Shown here piece after piece: positions 42,806-51,618 of a DNA stretch of 51,767 nucleotides. The first letter of the stretch is position 1, and every line of letters begins with the position of its first letter. The position numbers were made by a program, and so were the translations under genes. The notes beneath the pieces are model-generated. The model was not told the origin of the DNA. It worked only from the letters and a program-made list of their open reading frames with translations, and searched no databases. Source of the DNA: Desulfobacteraceae bacterium (GTDB taxonomy: Bacteria > Desulfobacterota > Desulfobacteria > Desulfobacterales > Desulfobacteraceae); NCBI GenBank assembly GCA_024225635.1, contig JAAEMK010000087.1, positions 1 to 51,767 of the forward strand, written 5' to 3'.

Positions 42806-44857
42806 CTAATACTTCTCAAACTCATCATCCAGAATGTCACCGGTGGGGGAAGTCTCATTCATATCCAGCTTAACTCCTTTGCCGGAATTGTTGGAGGATC
42901 TGGCCTCGATTTTTTTTGCCCCAGGGGTGGTTCTGTTTTTTGCGCGGTTTATCTCCTTTTGGGTTTGAATTTTTTTTTCGGTATCCTCCCCGTTGGAGTC
43001 TATTTCAAAAAAACGGATTGCGCCCTTGAGTTGTTCGGCCTGGGCGGCCAGCTCTTCCGCCGTGGCGGAGAGCTCTTCAGAAGCCGAGGCGTTCTGCTGG
43101 ATCACACTGTCAAGCTGCTGAAGCGCCTGGTTAATCTGGTTTGACCCGGTGTTCTGTTCCGCACTTGCCGCGTTGATCTCCTGGACAAGTTCGGAGGTCT
43201 TTCGAATGTCCGGAACGATTTTTTCCAGCATCCTGCCTGCGGTTTCCGAGATTTCAACGCTGGATACGGCAAGGCTGCTGATTTCGCCAGCCGAGGTCTG
43301 GCTCCGCTCCGCCAGCTTTCGGACGGCGTCCGCCACCACGGCAAATCCCTTGCCGTGCTCGCCCGCCCGGGCCGCCTCGATGGCGGCGTTCAAGGCCAGC
43401 ATATTTGTCTGGCGCGCGATCTCCTCGATGATCGATATTTTCTCCGCGATCTGCTTCATGGCCTCCACGGTCTTTGCCACGGCCTCTCCCCCTTTTTCCG
43501 CGTCCGTAGCCGCCTGGGAAGCGATTCTCTCGGTCTGATCGGCATTCTCGGCATTCTGTTTTATATTCGCGGACATCTGCTCCATGGAGGAGGAGGCTTC
43601 TTCAGCCGCAGCGGCCTGCTCCGTGGCGCCCTGGGACATCTGCTCTGTTGTGGAGCTCATCTGAACGCTTCCGGAAGCCACGGAGTCCGAAGAGTGCATC
43701 ACCTCCGTTACGATCTCTTTCAGTTTCCTCACCATCGCGCCCAGGGCCCTCATGAGGAGATCCTTGGAGGAGCGCTCCCGGATCTCGATATTGAGGTCCC
43801 CCCCGGCCATCCTTTCCGCAACGGAGGTTATTTCATTCATGGCGTCGATCAGGGCGTTCAAGTTGTTTTTGATGACATTGAAATCCCCTTTATAATCCTC
43901 TGTGATCTTTTCAGGGGTGTCCCCCCCGGAGATCCTGTCCACACACTCGGCGGCCACGGTAAGCGGTTTCACCACCGCGTCCAGAGCCGCGTTGACACCT
44001 TCGACAATGCGCCTGTAATTTCCCTCGAACAGGTTTGCGTCCGCCCGGGTGTCCAGCACCCCCGCAGCCGCATCGTTTGCCATTTCCACGACACCGTTGG
44101 TGATCGCCATCTCCTTGCTGATATCCACCACATATTCCAGGCCGCCGGTGATATTTCCTTCGGAATCCGTAATCGGAGCCCCTGTGTACCTGATGGGAAG
44201 TTCGCCTGAGGGAAGATGGGCGGTTGTATCGCTCGTAAAGACACGGTTTTGCTGCATGGCCTTTGCCACCTGGCAGTCGGGGGTATTGCAGTGGCCTGTG
44301 TTGAACAGGCTGAAACACTTCTGGTCCAGGCAGGATTCAGGTGTTCTTCCCAATGCGGACGCGCCTGCGGGGTTGATGAACCGGACATTAAACTCCTTGT
44401 CGATCACCATGACGGGTGTGGGAATATTATTCAGGTAATCCACCTTCACAGACGCGTCAGCCAAGGCTTTTTTCGTCTCGGAAATGTCAACCACAAACTC
44501 CAGGGCGCCTATAACCCTGCCTGCTTCATCCGTAATGGGTGCGCCGGTATACCGGATGGGCAGGTTCAGGCCGTCCGGCTCCACCACGGTTTCTCCGGTT
44601 ACAACCTCGTTCCTGGCCATGGCCTGGTTGCACCGGCATTCGGAGGTGCGGCAATGGGCTGTTTTGAAAAGATCGTAGCATTTCATGCCGATGGCCTGTT
44701 CCGGGGTTTTGCCGACCACCCCCGCCCCTGCGGGGTTAATGTGGGTGATGGTATAATCCTTGTCAAGGGCGACAACCGGGGTGGGCAGAAGATCAATGTA
44801 ATTTTGACTGACACTTGACCCGAAAGAATAAAAACGTCCTAGGAATTTGGCAAACAC
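42806..44857 (-). CDS. Cytoplasmic chemoreceptor with two Cys-rich PAS domains
   Basis: This 683-aa protein has no membrane segment. Two PAS domains (about residues 20-130 and 140-250) each carry the same cysteine pattern: C60, H68-C69, C74, C76 in the first ([17 protein letters not shown]) and C181, H189-C190, C195 in the second ([15 protein letters not shown]). HAMP-like repeats follow, then an MCP signalling domain with tip [20 protein letters not shown]. The tail ends [11 protein letters not shown]. The cysteines could bind metal, haem or a cluster, or sense redox, but this is not established. GTG 44857 was chosen because a perfect AAGGAGG lies 5 nt upstream; the longer frame from ATG 44932 has none. 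Confidence 0.88.
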   Translation of the reverse strand: MFAKFLGRFYSFGSSVSQNYIDLLPTPVVALDKDYTITHINPAGAGVVGKTPEQAIGMKCYDLFKTAHCRTSECRCNQAMARNEVVTGETVVEPDGLNLPIRYTGAPITDEAGRVIGALEFVVDISETKKALADASVKVDYLNNIPTPVMVIDKEFNVRFINPAGASALGRTPESCLDQKCFSLFNTGHCNTPDCQVAKAMQQNRVFTSDTTAHLPSGELPIRYTGAPITDSEGNITGGLEYVVDISKEMAITNGVVEMANDAAAGVLDTRADANLFEGNYRRIVEGVNAALDAVVKPLTVAAECVDRISGGDTPEKITEDYKGDFNVIKNNLNALIDAMNEITSVAERMAGGDLNIEIRERSSKDLLMRALGAMVRKLKEIVTEVMHSSDSVASGSVQMSSTTEQMSQGATEQAAAAEEASSSMEQMSANIKQNAENADQTERIASQAATDAEKGGEAVAKTVEAMKQIAEKISIIEEIARQTNMLALNAAIEAARAGEHGKGFAVVADAVRKLAERSQTSAGEISSLAVSSVEISETAGRMLEKIVPDIRKTSELVQEINAASAEQNTGSNQINQALQQLDSVIQQNASASEELSATAEELAAQAEQLKGAIRFFEIDSNGEDTEKKIQTQKEINRAKNRTTPGAKKIEARSSNNSGKGVKLDMNETSPTGDILDDEFEKY

Positions 44858-44862
44858 TGTTT

Positions 44863-44869
44863 CCTCCTT
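44863..44869 (-). promoter_or_regulatory. Ribosome binding site that sets a GTG start
   Basis: AAGGAGG on the minus strand lies 5 nt before GTG 44857. It decides the start of the PAS chemoreceptor and leaves a 71-bp spacer after the cheA stop rather than a 4-nt overlap. Confidence 0.75.
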
Positions 44870-44928
44870 TTTATGGATTTCATGATTGCGAAATGCTGCT
44901 ACGACCTGATTATCGCCATAATCCGGAT

Positions 44929-47007
44929 TCAAACATCCAGAATCTTATTCACATCGACGATCAGGGCCACGGTGCCGTCCCCCAGAATGGTAGCCCCGGA
45001 GATATCACGGGCCTTTTTGAACGCCCTGCCAAGATTTTTGATAACCGTCTGATGACCGCCAATCACATGGTCCACCACAAACCCCACCCTTTTTCCGTTT
45101 GCCTCCATGATCACTACATGCTCGAGTTCCGGCCTGTCCTCATGGATCTCATACTCTTTCCGCAGACGGATATAGGGAACGATTTCGCCGCGGACGTTAA
45201 GAATATTTCCCCCCTTCTTCTTCTCATCCATCTTTTGGGGCAGCTCCACACACTCTTCCACCGACGCAAGGGGAAGCACGAAATAATCGCCGCCGATGGT
45301 CACCAGCAGCCCGTCAATGATGGCAAGGGTCAGCGGCAGCTTCAGGGTGAGGGTGGTGCCTTCCCCTTTCCGGCTCTCCAGGTCAATGCTTCCCCTCAGT
45401 CCTTCAATGCCGGTCTTCACCACATCCATGCCTACCCCGCGCCCCGATAGATCGGTCACCCGGCTTGCGGTTGAGAACCCCGGGGAAAAAATAAGGTGGA
45501 GGACCTCCTTTTCCGTAAGGTCCGCATCGATGGGGATGATCCCTTTTTCCGTAGCTTTTTGGCGGATGGCTTCGGAATCGAGCCCCTTGCCGTTGTCTGA
45601 AATCTCAATGAGCACATTGGCGCCGGCATGTTGGGCCTTGAGGTGGATGGTCCCGGTTTCGGGTTTTCCCGCGGCTTTTCTGACATCCGGGGATTCAATG
45701 CCGTGATCGATACTGTTTCGGATAATATGCACCAGGGGATCTTTCAGCCTTTCAATCACCGTTTTGTCCAGTTCCGTGTCGCCGCCCGTGGTTGTCAGTT
45801 CAATCTTCTTGCCCAGCTCGTTTGACAGGTCCCGGACCAGCCGTTTGAAATTTGAAAACGTGGTACCGATGGGAAGCATGCGTATGCTCATGGCGTTGTC
45901 CCGAAGACCGCTGGTGAGCATCTCCACCTCCTCCGCAATGGCCACAAGGTCGGCATCGGTTTCAGTGGCCGCTTTTTCGCTGAGGCGCGCCTGAACCGTG
46001 ACAAGCTCCCCCACAAGAGCCACCAGCTGGTCCAGCTTGTCCGCAGGCACCCGGATGCTTGAGGCAACCACGGCCTTTTTTCGCTGGTTCAGCCTTTTTT
46101 TGACCTGCTTCTGCTCCGCCAGTGCGGATGCGATGGATGCACGGGTGGCCGCTTTCTCCTCTATCAGGATCTCACCAATCCGGTTCTGGCGCTTCAACGC
46201 CTTTTTCAGGACCGTGTCCGAAAGATCTCCCCGCTGGACCAGAATCTCTCCCAGCCTGTCGGGCTGTGCCTCTTCGATATCCCCCTGCCCGTCGTCCACA
46301 ATATCGATGCTAAGCTCGCACTCATCCTCCATGAAAATAAACACATCCCTTATGGCGTCGATTCCCTGGGACGTGGTGAGGATGATATCCCAGAAGATAT
46401 AGCAGGATTCGGGATCAAGATTCTTTAAGCGCGGGATACTCTCCGTATGGGCGGTGACCGCGCACTCCCCCAGCTCCCTGAGTTCATTGAGGAGAAGGAG
46501 GGGATTCGTGCCGCTTGCAAATATTCCCGGTTCCGGCCGGAATCGGATGCGGCAGGTGATAACGGGGCCCGCGACACCCTCTTCTTCATGGGCAATTCCG
46601 GGCGGAGCCTCCCCTGGCTCCCCCTCTTCATCAATCTTGCCCCGGACAACCAGTTTTTGAAGGCCGGCGATGATCCCCTTGGCCCTGGTTTCATCCGCAT
46701 CCCTCTCATCCTCCAGCAGATCCTTGATGTGATCCCGGGCAGAGAGGGTCAGGTTGACAAGCTCCCGTGTGACTTTAACGCTTCCCCCACGGACCTTGTC
46801 AAAGACGGTTTCCACATTGTGGGTGAAATCCGCGATATCATCAAATCCAAACATGGCTCCCGAGCCCTTGATGGTATGCATGGCCCGGAACACCCGGCCG
46901 ATCAACGCCGTATCGCCGGGGGTTTCCTCCAGTTCCAGCAAGGAGGTTTCAAGCTCCGCCAGCAGCTCATACGTTTCTTCCTTAAATGCTTGCCTGTGAA
47001 CGTCCAT
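44929..47007 (-). CDS. cheA: Chemotaxis histidine kinase CheA with MshEN-like motifs
   Basis: This 692-aa CheA has an Hpt domain with the phosphorylated His44 in MHTIKGSG and a middle region (150-240) like a P2/CheY-binding domain ([19 protein letters not shown], in part). The dimerisation domain starts near [16 protein letters not shown] (321). HATPase_c (GRGVGMDVV) and a C-terminal CheW-like domain follow. Between P2 and the kinase core, residues 251-274 and 276-299 each begin R-[LI]-G-E-I-L and end in Q, fitting most positions of the 24-residue MshEN motif that binds cyclic-di-GMP in MshE. AGGAG precedes ATG 47007. The operon order is STAS, CheY, CheA, receptors, CheW. CheR and CheB are not in the window. 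Confidence 0.92.
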   Translation of the reverse strand: MDVHRQAFKEETYELLAELETSLLELEETPGDTALIGRVFRAMHTIKGSGAMFGFDDIADFTHNVETVFDKVRGGSVKVTRELVNLTLSARDHIKDLLEDERDADETRAKGIIAGLQKLVVRGKIDEEGEPGEAPPGIAHEEEGVAGPVITCRIRFRPEPGIFASGTNPLLLLNELRELGECAVTAHTESIPRLKNLDPESCYIFWDIILTTSQGIDAIRDVFIFMEDECELSIDIVDDGQGDIEEAQPDRLGEILVQRGDLSDTVLKKALKRQNRIGEILIEEKAATRASIASALAEQKQVKKRLNQRKKAVVASSIRVPADKLDQLVALVGELVTVQARLSEKAATETDADLVAIAEEVEMLTSGLRDNAMSIRMLPIGTTFSNFKRLVRDLSNELGKKIELTTTGGDTELDKTVIERLKDPLVHIIRNSIDHGIESPDVRKAAGKPETGTIHLKAQHAGANVLIEISDNGKGLDSEAIRQKATEKGIIPIDADLTEKEVLHLIFSPGFSTASRVTDLSGRGVGMDVVKTGIEGLRGSIDLESRKGEGTTLTLKLPLTLAIIDGLLVTIGGDYFVLPLASVEECVELPQKMDEKKKGGNILNVRGEIVPYIRLRKEYEIHEDRPELEHVVIMEANGKRVGFVVDHVIGGHQTVIKNLGRAFKKARDISGATILGDGTVALIVDVNKILDV

Positions 47008-47043
47008 GGGGAACTCCTGCAGAATAACGGTTATGGGAATGGA

Positions 47044-47409
47044 CTATTTTAAGACTTTTTTTATCACCCCCAGGAGCTGTTCCGGCTTGAAAGGCTTAAT
47101 GATCCACCCGGTGGCCCCGGCGGCCTTGCCCTCTTTTTTTTTGTCACCCTGGGATTCGGTTGTCAAAAGGATAATTGGAATGAATTTGTATTGGGGCATG
47201 GCCCGGACGTTGCGAATCATCTCGATGCCGTCCATGTTCGGCATATTGAGATCCGTAATGATCATGTCCACCTTTGTCTGGGAGATCATGGACAGTCCTT
47301 CCTTTCCATCCTCCGCCTCCACCACTTCATACCCGGCCCCTTTCAGGGTGAAGCTTACCATTTGCCGCATGCTGGCCGAATCATCCGCCGTAAGAATCGT
47401 CTTGGTCAT
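47044..47409 (-). CDS. cheY: CheY-like response regulator
   Basis: This 121-aa protein is a single REC domain with the acidic pair in ADDSASMR, the phosphorylated Asp53 in MIITDLNMP, Thr in LLTTES and Lys in IIKPFKPEQ. It matches the CheY group encoded with chemotaxis operons. CheA, 36 bp downstream, is the likely phosphodonor. Its start overlaps the STAS gene stop (TAATG), so the two are translationally coupled. Confidence 0.93.
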   Translation of the reverse strand: MTKTILTADDSASMRQMVSFTLKGAGYEVVEAEDGKEGLSMISQTKVDMIITDLNMPNMDGIEMIRNVRAMPQYKFIPIILLTTESQGDKKKEGKAAGATGWIIKPFKPEQLLGVIKKVLK

Positions 47410-47753
47410 TATTTCTCATCTCCTTTCCAAAAGCATTTTTTGCAAGGTATTCCATGGCACACCATCTGTGCGGTGTAACCTGCGTCAAACAAGACCTGGG
47501 TAATAACTTTTGGGTGAGCGCTTTTCCGGATGAGGCGTTTCCGGGTATTGTCAAAGCAAAGGTTCGCCGAACAGAGGAGCTGAATACATGACAGATCCAT
47601 GTCGGTGACGTCGTCCAGGTCCACAATGATCTTTTCAGACTCTTCAGACACACTGGTCATGAAGTTTTTCAATTCAGCGGCATGTTCGATGGTGAGGGGA
47701 CCACCCATTTTCACAGTAACGGTGTTGCCGTTTTTTTCCGTTTTAAAATCCAT
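47409..47753 (-). CDS. STAS domain protein (anti-sigma antagonist-like)
   Basis: This 114-aa protein is a STAS domain. VDLDDVTDMDLSCIQLL aligns with the SpoIIAA phospho-serine loop, placing Ser55 at the phosphorylatable position. In place of the usual D-S-S-G, the loop reads D-L-S-C. The C-terminus is cysteine-rich (VCHGIPCKKCFWK). It is the first gene of the chemotaxis operon, where STAS proteins can take part in partner-switch control or scaffold CheA. No matching anti-sigma kinase is nearby. GGAGAAGAG precedes ATG 47753. Confidence 0.85.
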   Translation of the reverse strand: MDFKTEKNGNTVTVKMGGPLTIEHAAELKNFMTSVSEESEKIIVDLDDVTDMDLSCIQLLCSANLCFDNTRKRLIRKSAHPKVITQVLFDAGYTAQMVCHGIPCKKCFWKGDEK

Positions 47754-48046
47754 TGCTCTTCTCCATTAAAAAACAACGCTATATTGCCTTTCGGATAATC
47801 CTTATTTTTGGGGCATAATTATTTTTGGGGCATCATTTACATCATCAAATGCATCCGGCGCCCATGGTGGAAGAGTTCAGGGTGTGCCCAGGCGTGATGG
47901 AATTCCCATGGCCTCTGGCATGGCAGGGAAGGATCGAGGCTGTTTTTCGAATGAGTTAAAAGGCTTGATCTTTCATTTATACAAAAACATTGAATCTTCG
48001 TCAACAACTTATCCGGGGGACTGTTTCCAGCCCCCTTGAAAAGAGC
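47754..48046. other. Intergenic region upstream of the chemotaxis operon
   Basis: This 293-bp gap holds the promoter of the chemotaxis operon and the 3' region of nhaA. It contains the direct repeat listed at 47802-47833. A stem-loop with a bulge at 48014-48034 (GGGGGACTG/CAGCCCCC) could end the nhaA transcript but lacks a T-tract. Confidence 0.4.
47802..47833. promoter_or_regulatory. Direct repeat upstream of the chemotaxis operon
   Basis: TTATTTTTGGGGCAT occurs at 47802-47816 and again at 47819-47833, a period of 17 bp, 49-80 bp upstream of ATG 47753. Perfect copies in this place suggest an activator or repressor site. It does not match the flagellar sigma-28 consensus. Confidence 0.45.
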
Positions 48047-49228
48047 CTATTCAGAACGAAAACCGGCACGCAACACCAAATACCCCAGCGCGCCTGAAGC
48101 CAGGGACCCGGCAATAATGCCAACCCGCTCATCAAAAAGCATATTGACACCGGTTTCCTCAAAAGAGAGAGAGCCGATAAACAAGGCCATGGTGAAGCCG
48201 ATACCACTCAGGACTGCGGTGCCGTACAACGCGCTCCAGGTCATACCTTCCGGCAGTTTGGCAAGGTTGCATTTGATGCCCAACCCGCAAAAAACAAAGA
48301 CACCGACCTGCTTTCCGATAAATAGTCCAAGGGCGATCCCTAAAGTAACACCATGAAATATCTGATTTGCGTCAATGCCGGAAAAATTGATCCCCGAGTT
48401 TGCAAAAGCAAACAGGGGTAATATAAAGTACGCTACAACCGAATGCAGGTCGTGCTCCATACTCTTCAGGGGCGAGTGTTCCGGATCGGACTCTGATTCC
48501 ATTGGAATGAACATCGCAAGGATGACGCCTGCCAAGGTGGCATGAACACCCGATTTAAGCATTGAAACCCACATCACAAGGCCAACGGCAAGATAGAGGC
48601 TTTTCGATTCCACGCGGATTATGCTCATCACGAACAAAACCCCAATACAGAAGACAACGACCATCAAGGCGGCCAGGGACACTTTCGAAGTGTAAAAGAA
48701 GGCAATGATAAGGATCGCTCCGATATCATCAAAAATGGCCAGGGAGGTCAGGAATACTTTTACTGAATTAGGCACTTTCGACCCCAAAAGGGAAAGTACC
48801 CCCAAAGCAAAAGCGATATCAGTGGCGGCCGGAATGGCCCAGCCCTGTATGGCAAAGGAATCTCCAACATTGAAATATACGTAAATCAGCGCGGGAATCA
48901 GCATGCCCCCAAGAGCACCAAGCCCGGGAAGAACAATATTTCTTTTATCGGAAAGCTCACCTTCCACAAATTCTCTTTTCAGCTCCAGCCCGATAAGGAA
49001 AAAGAACACGGCCATCAGCCCGTCATTTATCCATAGCAACGAGGGCTTGGCAATTTCCAGGCCGCCGATTCGGACTTCGACAGGCGTATCTATCAAAAGC
49101 TTGTAATACGATTCAAGGGGAGTGTTCGCCAGCACCACAGCAATCGCCGCGGCAGCCATGAGCAAAAGCCCTCCGGCCGATTCAAGCTCGAAAAATTTTG
49201 TTATAAACGATTCTTTTGTTTCCTTCAT
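48047..49228 (-). CDS. nhaA: Na+/H+ antiporter NhaA
   Basis: This 393-aa membrane protein is NhaA, an electrogenic antiporter that exchanges sodium for protons for pH and salt homeostasis. The key acidic residues are present: Asp127 in AIPAATDIAFALG and Asp157-Asp158 in LAIFDDIGAILII, equal to Asp133, Asp163 and Asp164 of the E. coli protein. The N-terminal ESAGGLLLMAAAAIA and the GLELKREFVEGEL stretch are typical. ATG 49228 was chosen, with GGGAGG just upstream; a TTG five codons earlier is less likely. It is divergent from the gene at 49314. Confidence 0.95.
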   Translation of the reverse strand: MKETKESFITKFFELESAGGLLLMAAAAIAVVLANTPLESYYKLLIDTPVEVRIGGLEIAKPSLLWINDGLMAVFFFLIGLELKREFVEGELSDKRNIVLPGLGALGGMLIPALIYVYFNVGDSFAIQGWAIPAATDIAFALGVLSLLGSKVPNSVKVFLTSLAIFDDIGAILIIAFFYTSKVSLAALMVVVFCIGVLFVMSIIRVESKSLYLAVGLVMWVSMLKSGVHATLAGVILAMFIPMESESDPEHSPLKSMEHDLHSVVAYFILPLFAFANSGINFSGIDANQIFHGVTLGIALGLFIGKQVGVFVFCGLGIKCNLAKLPEGMTWSALYGTAVLSGIGFTMALFIGSLSFEETGVNMLFDERVGIIAGSLASGALGYLVLRAGFRSE

Positions 49229-49251
49229 AGTCCTCCCTTTCAATTTTGACG

Positions 49252-49280
49252 TTTACACCAATGGCGCGGGGATGTAATTT
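49252..49280 (+). promoter_or_regulatory. Candidate promoter of the gene at 49314
   Basis: TTTACA at 49252-49257 and TAATTT at 49275-49280 are separated by 17 bp, in the 85-bp divergent gap with nhaA. The match is moderate. Confidence 0.35.
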
Positions 49281-49313
49281 AAGATAGGTTATACCACATG
49301 CCATGGGTAAAAA

Positions 49314-50273
49314 ATGAAAAAAATCACTGTAGGATTATCGATCCACAGACCGGAAATGGTCCCTGTCGCGTTGGAAATGATGCAACGCCATGATGCCGTT
49401 TTTCTGGAAGAGCCGCCCACGGACGGCTTTGAAACAATGCTTGACAACATCCTTTCCGTGGACGACTACCTGCTGGCCATGGATATTGAATACCCCGAAT
49501 TCAGCCGGAGAATGTGCCATCTTCAGCAAAAGCTTCACGCCGGAGGAATAGCCGTCTTTCAGGTGGAGCCTTTCATTGAGGAGCTTCTTGGCATCCATGA
49601 CCTGTTTGGCCGGGGATACGGGCCCAAGGATTTAAAACCGGGCACCCGGCAATACCGGGTCTACCTTGCCGAAAGAAATGCCACCGGCGCGCTGCTCAAT
49701 TACTACAAAACAGTAATGACCGGTTCGTTCGAGGCGACCATTGAGGCGATCAGACACTTCGCCCGTGCGGATGCCGCCCGATTCCGGCTGCGGGACAGGC
49801 TCCGGGCCGAGGCATTGATACACCGGTTAGGCAATTACGCTTCCGTTTATATCGAAGCCGGTGTAATACATTATCAGCTTTGGCAGCTGCTCTTCCGCCG
49901 GCTTCCCCGGGCGGTACGGGTCCGCCCGGTCTTTTTGGCAGATATAGCCTTTAAACAAATGAAGCAAAAAAGGCTCCTCTACGGGCCGGGGGATCAACTG
50001 ACCCTCTGGTATATTTTCCATCCAACCCTGTCACAAAAAAGGCGCGAGGCATTACTTGCGGCCAGGGCCGTCATCTATTCCAAAATAATAACAAAAGAAG
50101 AGATGTATGATACCTCAAGCCCGTTTCCCCACCTCGAGGATGAAGCCTCCTGCATCCGGATCACCCGTACCCTGTCCATGACGGATTGCCAACGCCTGTT
50201 TCCGCTCATCCGGCATGCCAAAACCGCGGACGCCCGCCGAAAGGTGGCGGAATATCGAAACAGTTCAATGTAA
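49314..50273 (+). CDS. Conserved hypothetical protein, possibly TraB/TIKI-like
   Basis: I do not recognise a named family for this 319-aa soluble protein. Its pattern recalls the TraB/PrgY/TIKI metalloprotease-like fold: an N-terminal VGLSIHRPEMVPVALEMM with His and DAVFLEEPP, a middle AERNATGALLNYY like the E-R-D element, and a later VYIEAGVIHYQLWQLL like the G-A-G-H element. No membrane segment or signal peptide is seen. It is transcribed alone, divergent from nhaA. The family link is my own reading of motifs, so the function is left open. Confidence 0.6.
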   Translation: MKKITVGLSIHRPEMVPVALEMMQRHDAVFLEEPPTDGFETMLDNILSVDDYLLAMDIEYPEFSRRMCHLQQKLHAGGIAVFQVEPFIEELLGIHDLFGRGYGPKDLKPGTRQYRVYLAERNATGALLNYYKTVMTGSFEATIEAIRHFARADAARFRLRDRLRAEALIHRLGNYASVYIEAGVIHYQLWQLLFRRLPRAVRVRPVFLADIAFKQMKQKRLLYGPGDQLTLWYIFHPTLSQKRREALLAARAVIYSKIITKEEMYDTSSPFPHLEDEASCIRITRTLSMTDCQRLFPLIRHAKTADARRKVAEYRNSSM

Positions 50274-50302
50274 AAATTCAGTTCAAGGGCCTGTAAGTCC
50301 TC

Positions 50303-50683
50303 CTAGGGGAATTGATACCCCGCGCCTTCCAGGACCGCGACCGCATCCTTTGCTTTCACGGATTTTACCAAGATGTAATCCGTGTCATAGGTTGACAACG
50401 CAAAGATGCTAATTTGGGCTTCCGCCAATACGCCTGAAATTTTTGCCAGGACGCCGGTCAAATTGAAGTCCAATGGCCCCAGGACTTTGATACAGCTCCA
50501 GTCTTGATTGCACTGTTCGCTGTCCAGCTCCAACGAAGATGGACAAACGATGGAAAGCTCTTCATCTGATTTATTAATGTTGAAAAAGCCGCTTTGAAAA
50601 ACCTTGGAAGGAATTTCAGCAGATTCATTAAACCGATGGATTGAAAAATCGCCATCCAGCAATTTCAGTTTTAAGCCGGTCAT
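50303..50683 (-). CDS. ACT-domain protein (ACT_7/CASTOR-like)
   Basis: This 126-aa protein has a C-terminal ACT domain (LDFNLTGVLAKISGVLAEAQISIFALSTYDTDYILV, recognised by GVLAKISGVLAEAQISIFAL) and an N-terminal half with a related fold (LKLKLLDGDFSIHRF). It matches the small paired-ACT proteins that bind amino acids. ATG 50683 was chosen with AGGTGA upstream; a GTG three codons earlier is possible. It is downstream of the Ntn-hydrolase gene by 29 bp, so the two may be co-transcribed. Confidence 0.8.
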   Translation of the reverse strand: MTGLKLKLLDGDFSIHRFNESAEIPSKVFQSGFFNINKSDEELSIVCPSSLELDSEQCNQDWSCIKVLGPLDFNLTGVLAKISGVLAEAQISIFALSTYDTDYILVKSVKAKDAVAVLEGAGYQFP

Positions 50684-50712
50684 GGTTTTCACCTGTCCTG
50701 TTTTTTTGATAC

Positions 50713-51618
50713 TTAATTCCCGAACGATTCCAAGTCAGCGGACAGCATCCCCTCTGTCCCCAGATGAGTCTGCCTGTATATTTCATACCCCCTATGGGTT
50801 TCGATCACGCCACTGTCCAGTGAAACCTTCCACACCCTTTCATAATTAAGATTCAGGCCAATATAGATACTATTGGTCCGGGGATGAAAAATCATGGAGC
50901 AATAGGTTATACAGCCGGGGTCCCGGGAATACGCCTTGCCTAAAAGCTCAAAGCCTTTATCAACGTTAAAATTATTCTTATTCTTTGCAAGATATTCATG
51001 GGCAATCTTATATCTATCGGCACCAACACCGACAGCCTCATCGGGATGTTTACCAATCATGCTGTGATTAGCAAAATTCGCCATCACAAGAAAATCATTA
51101 TTCCTATCAACGATGATATTTTCAGTATTGTCTGTTTCCGAAACAATTGCATTCCCTTTGGTATCCGCAAACAAGTTATGCAGGGACGGACCGGTATATT
51201 GAACCGCCTGCTTTTTGGAAATAAACTTCTCAACAGTTTTCACATCAGAATACATGCCGATGGTATCATATTGATCACCGATATGGATCTGGTCACCATT
51301 TGGCTCCTCGACACCTTCAATATAAGGCTCGATTTCATGGCAGGCACAAAAGAGGCCTTTATCGTTCATTCCGCAGGTATTTGCAAAATAATCGCCGAAT
51401 TCCGGATTCTTGATATATGGCTCGTACAAAAACGCCATATGAAAGATCTTCATTCCGGAATTGGATTCGATCCAGAACTTAAGCGGCAGGAAAGTAAAAT
51501 CAAAATTCATGCCATAAAAGATTTCGTTGCCGTACAATGCAAAGCTGGTACAAGCAAAAGCCGATGAGACACTACCAAAAACGAACAAAACCAGAAGAAC
51601 TAAAATTTTCAGCATCAT
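50713..51618 (-). CDS. Exported Ntn-type amidase (choloylglycine hydrolase-like)
   Basis: This 301-aa protein has a signal peptide (ILVLLVLFVFGSVSSAFA) directly followed by Cys23 in FACTSFALYGNEIFYGMNFDF. Cleavage after Ala22 would leave Cys as the N-terminal nucleophile of the linear amide hydrolase family (bile salt hydrolases, penicillin V acylases). The later DRNNDFLVMANFANH and GADRYKIAHEYL fit the conserved Asn and Arg regions. Where bile salt hydrolases have G-R-N-x-D, this protein has G-M-N-F-D, so the substrate or chemistry may differ. AGGAGG precedes ATG 51618. Action in the periplasm on an amide-linked lipid, signal or wall fragment is likely, but the substrate is unknown. Confidence 0.75.
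   Translation of the reverse strand: MMLKILVLLVLFVFGSVSSAFACTSFALYGNEIFYGMNFDFTFLPLKFWIESNSGMKIFHMAFLYEPYIKNPEFGDYFANTCGMNDKGLFCACHEIEPYIEGVEEPNGDQIHIGDQYDTIGMYSDVKTVEKFISKKQAVQYTGPSLHNLFADTKGNAIVSETDNTENIIVDRNNDFLVMANFANHSMIGKHPDEAVGVGADRYKIAHEYLAKNKNNFNVDKGFELLGKAYSRDPGCITYCSMIFHPRTNSIYIGLNLNYERVWKVSLDSGVIETHRGYEIYRQTHLGTEGMLSADLESFGN

Noticed and set aside
47754-47833. Flagellar sigma-28 promoter
   Set aside because: The GCCGATAA-type -10 and the TAAA -35 are absent.
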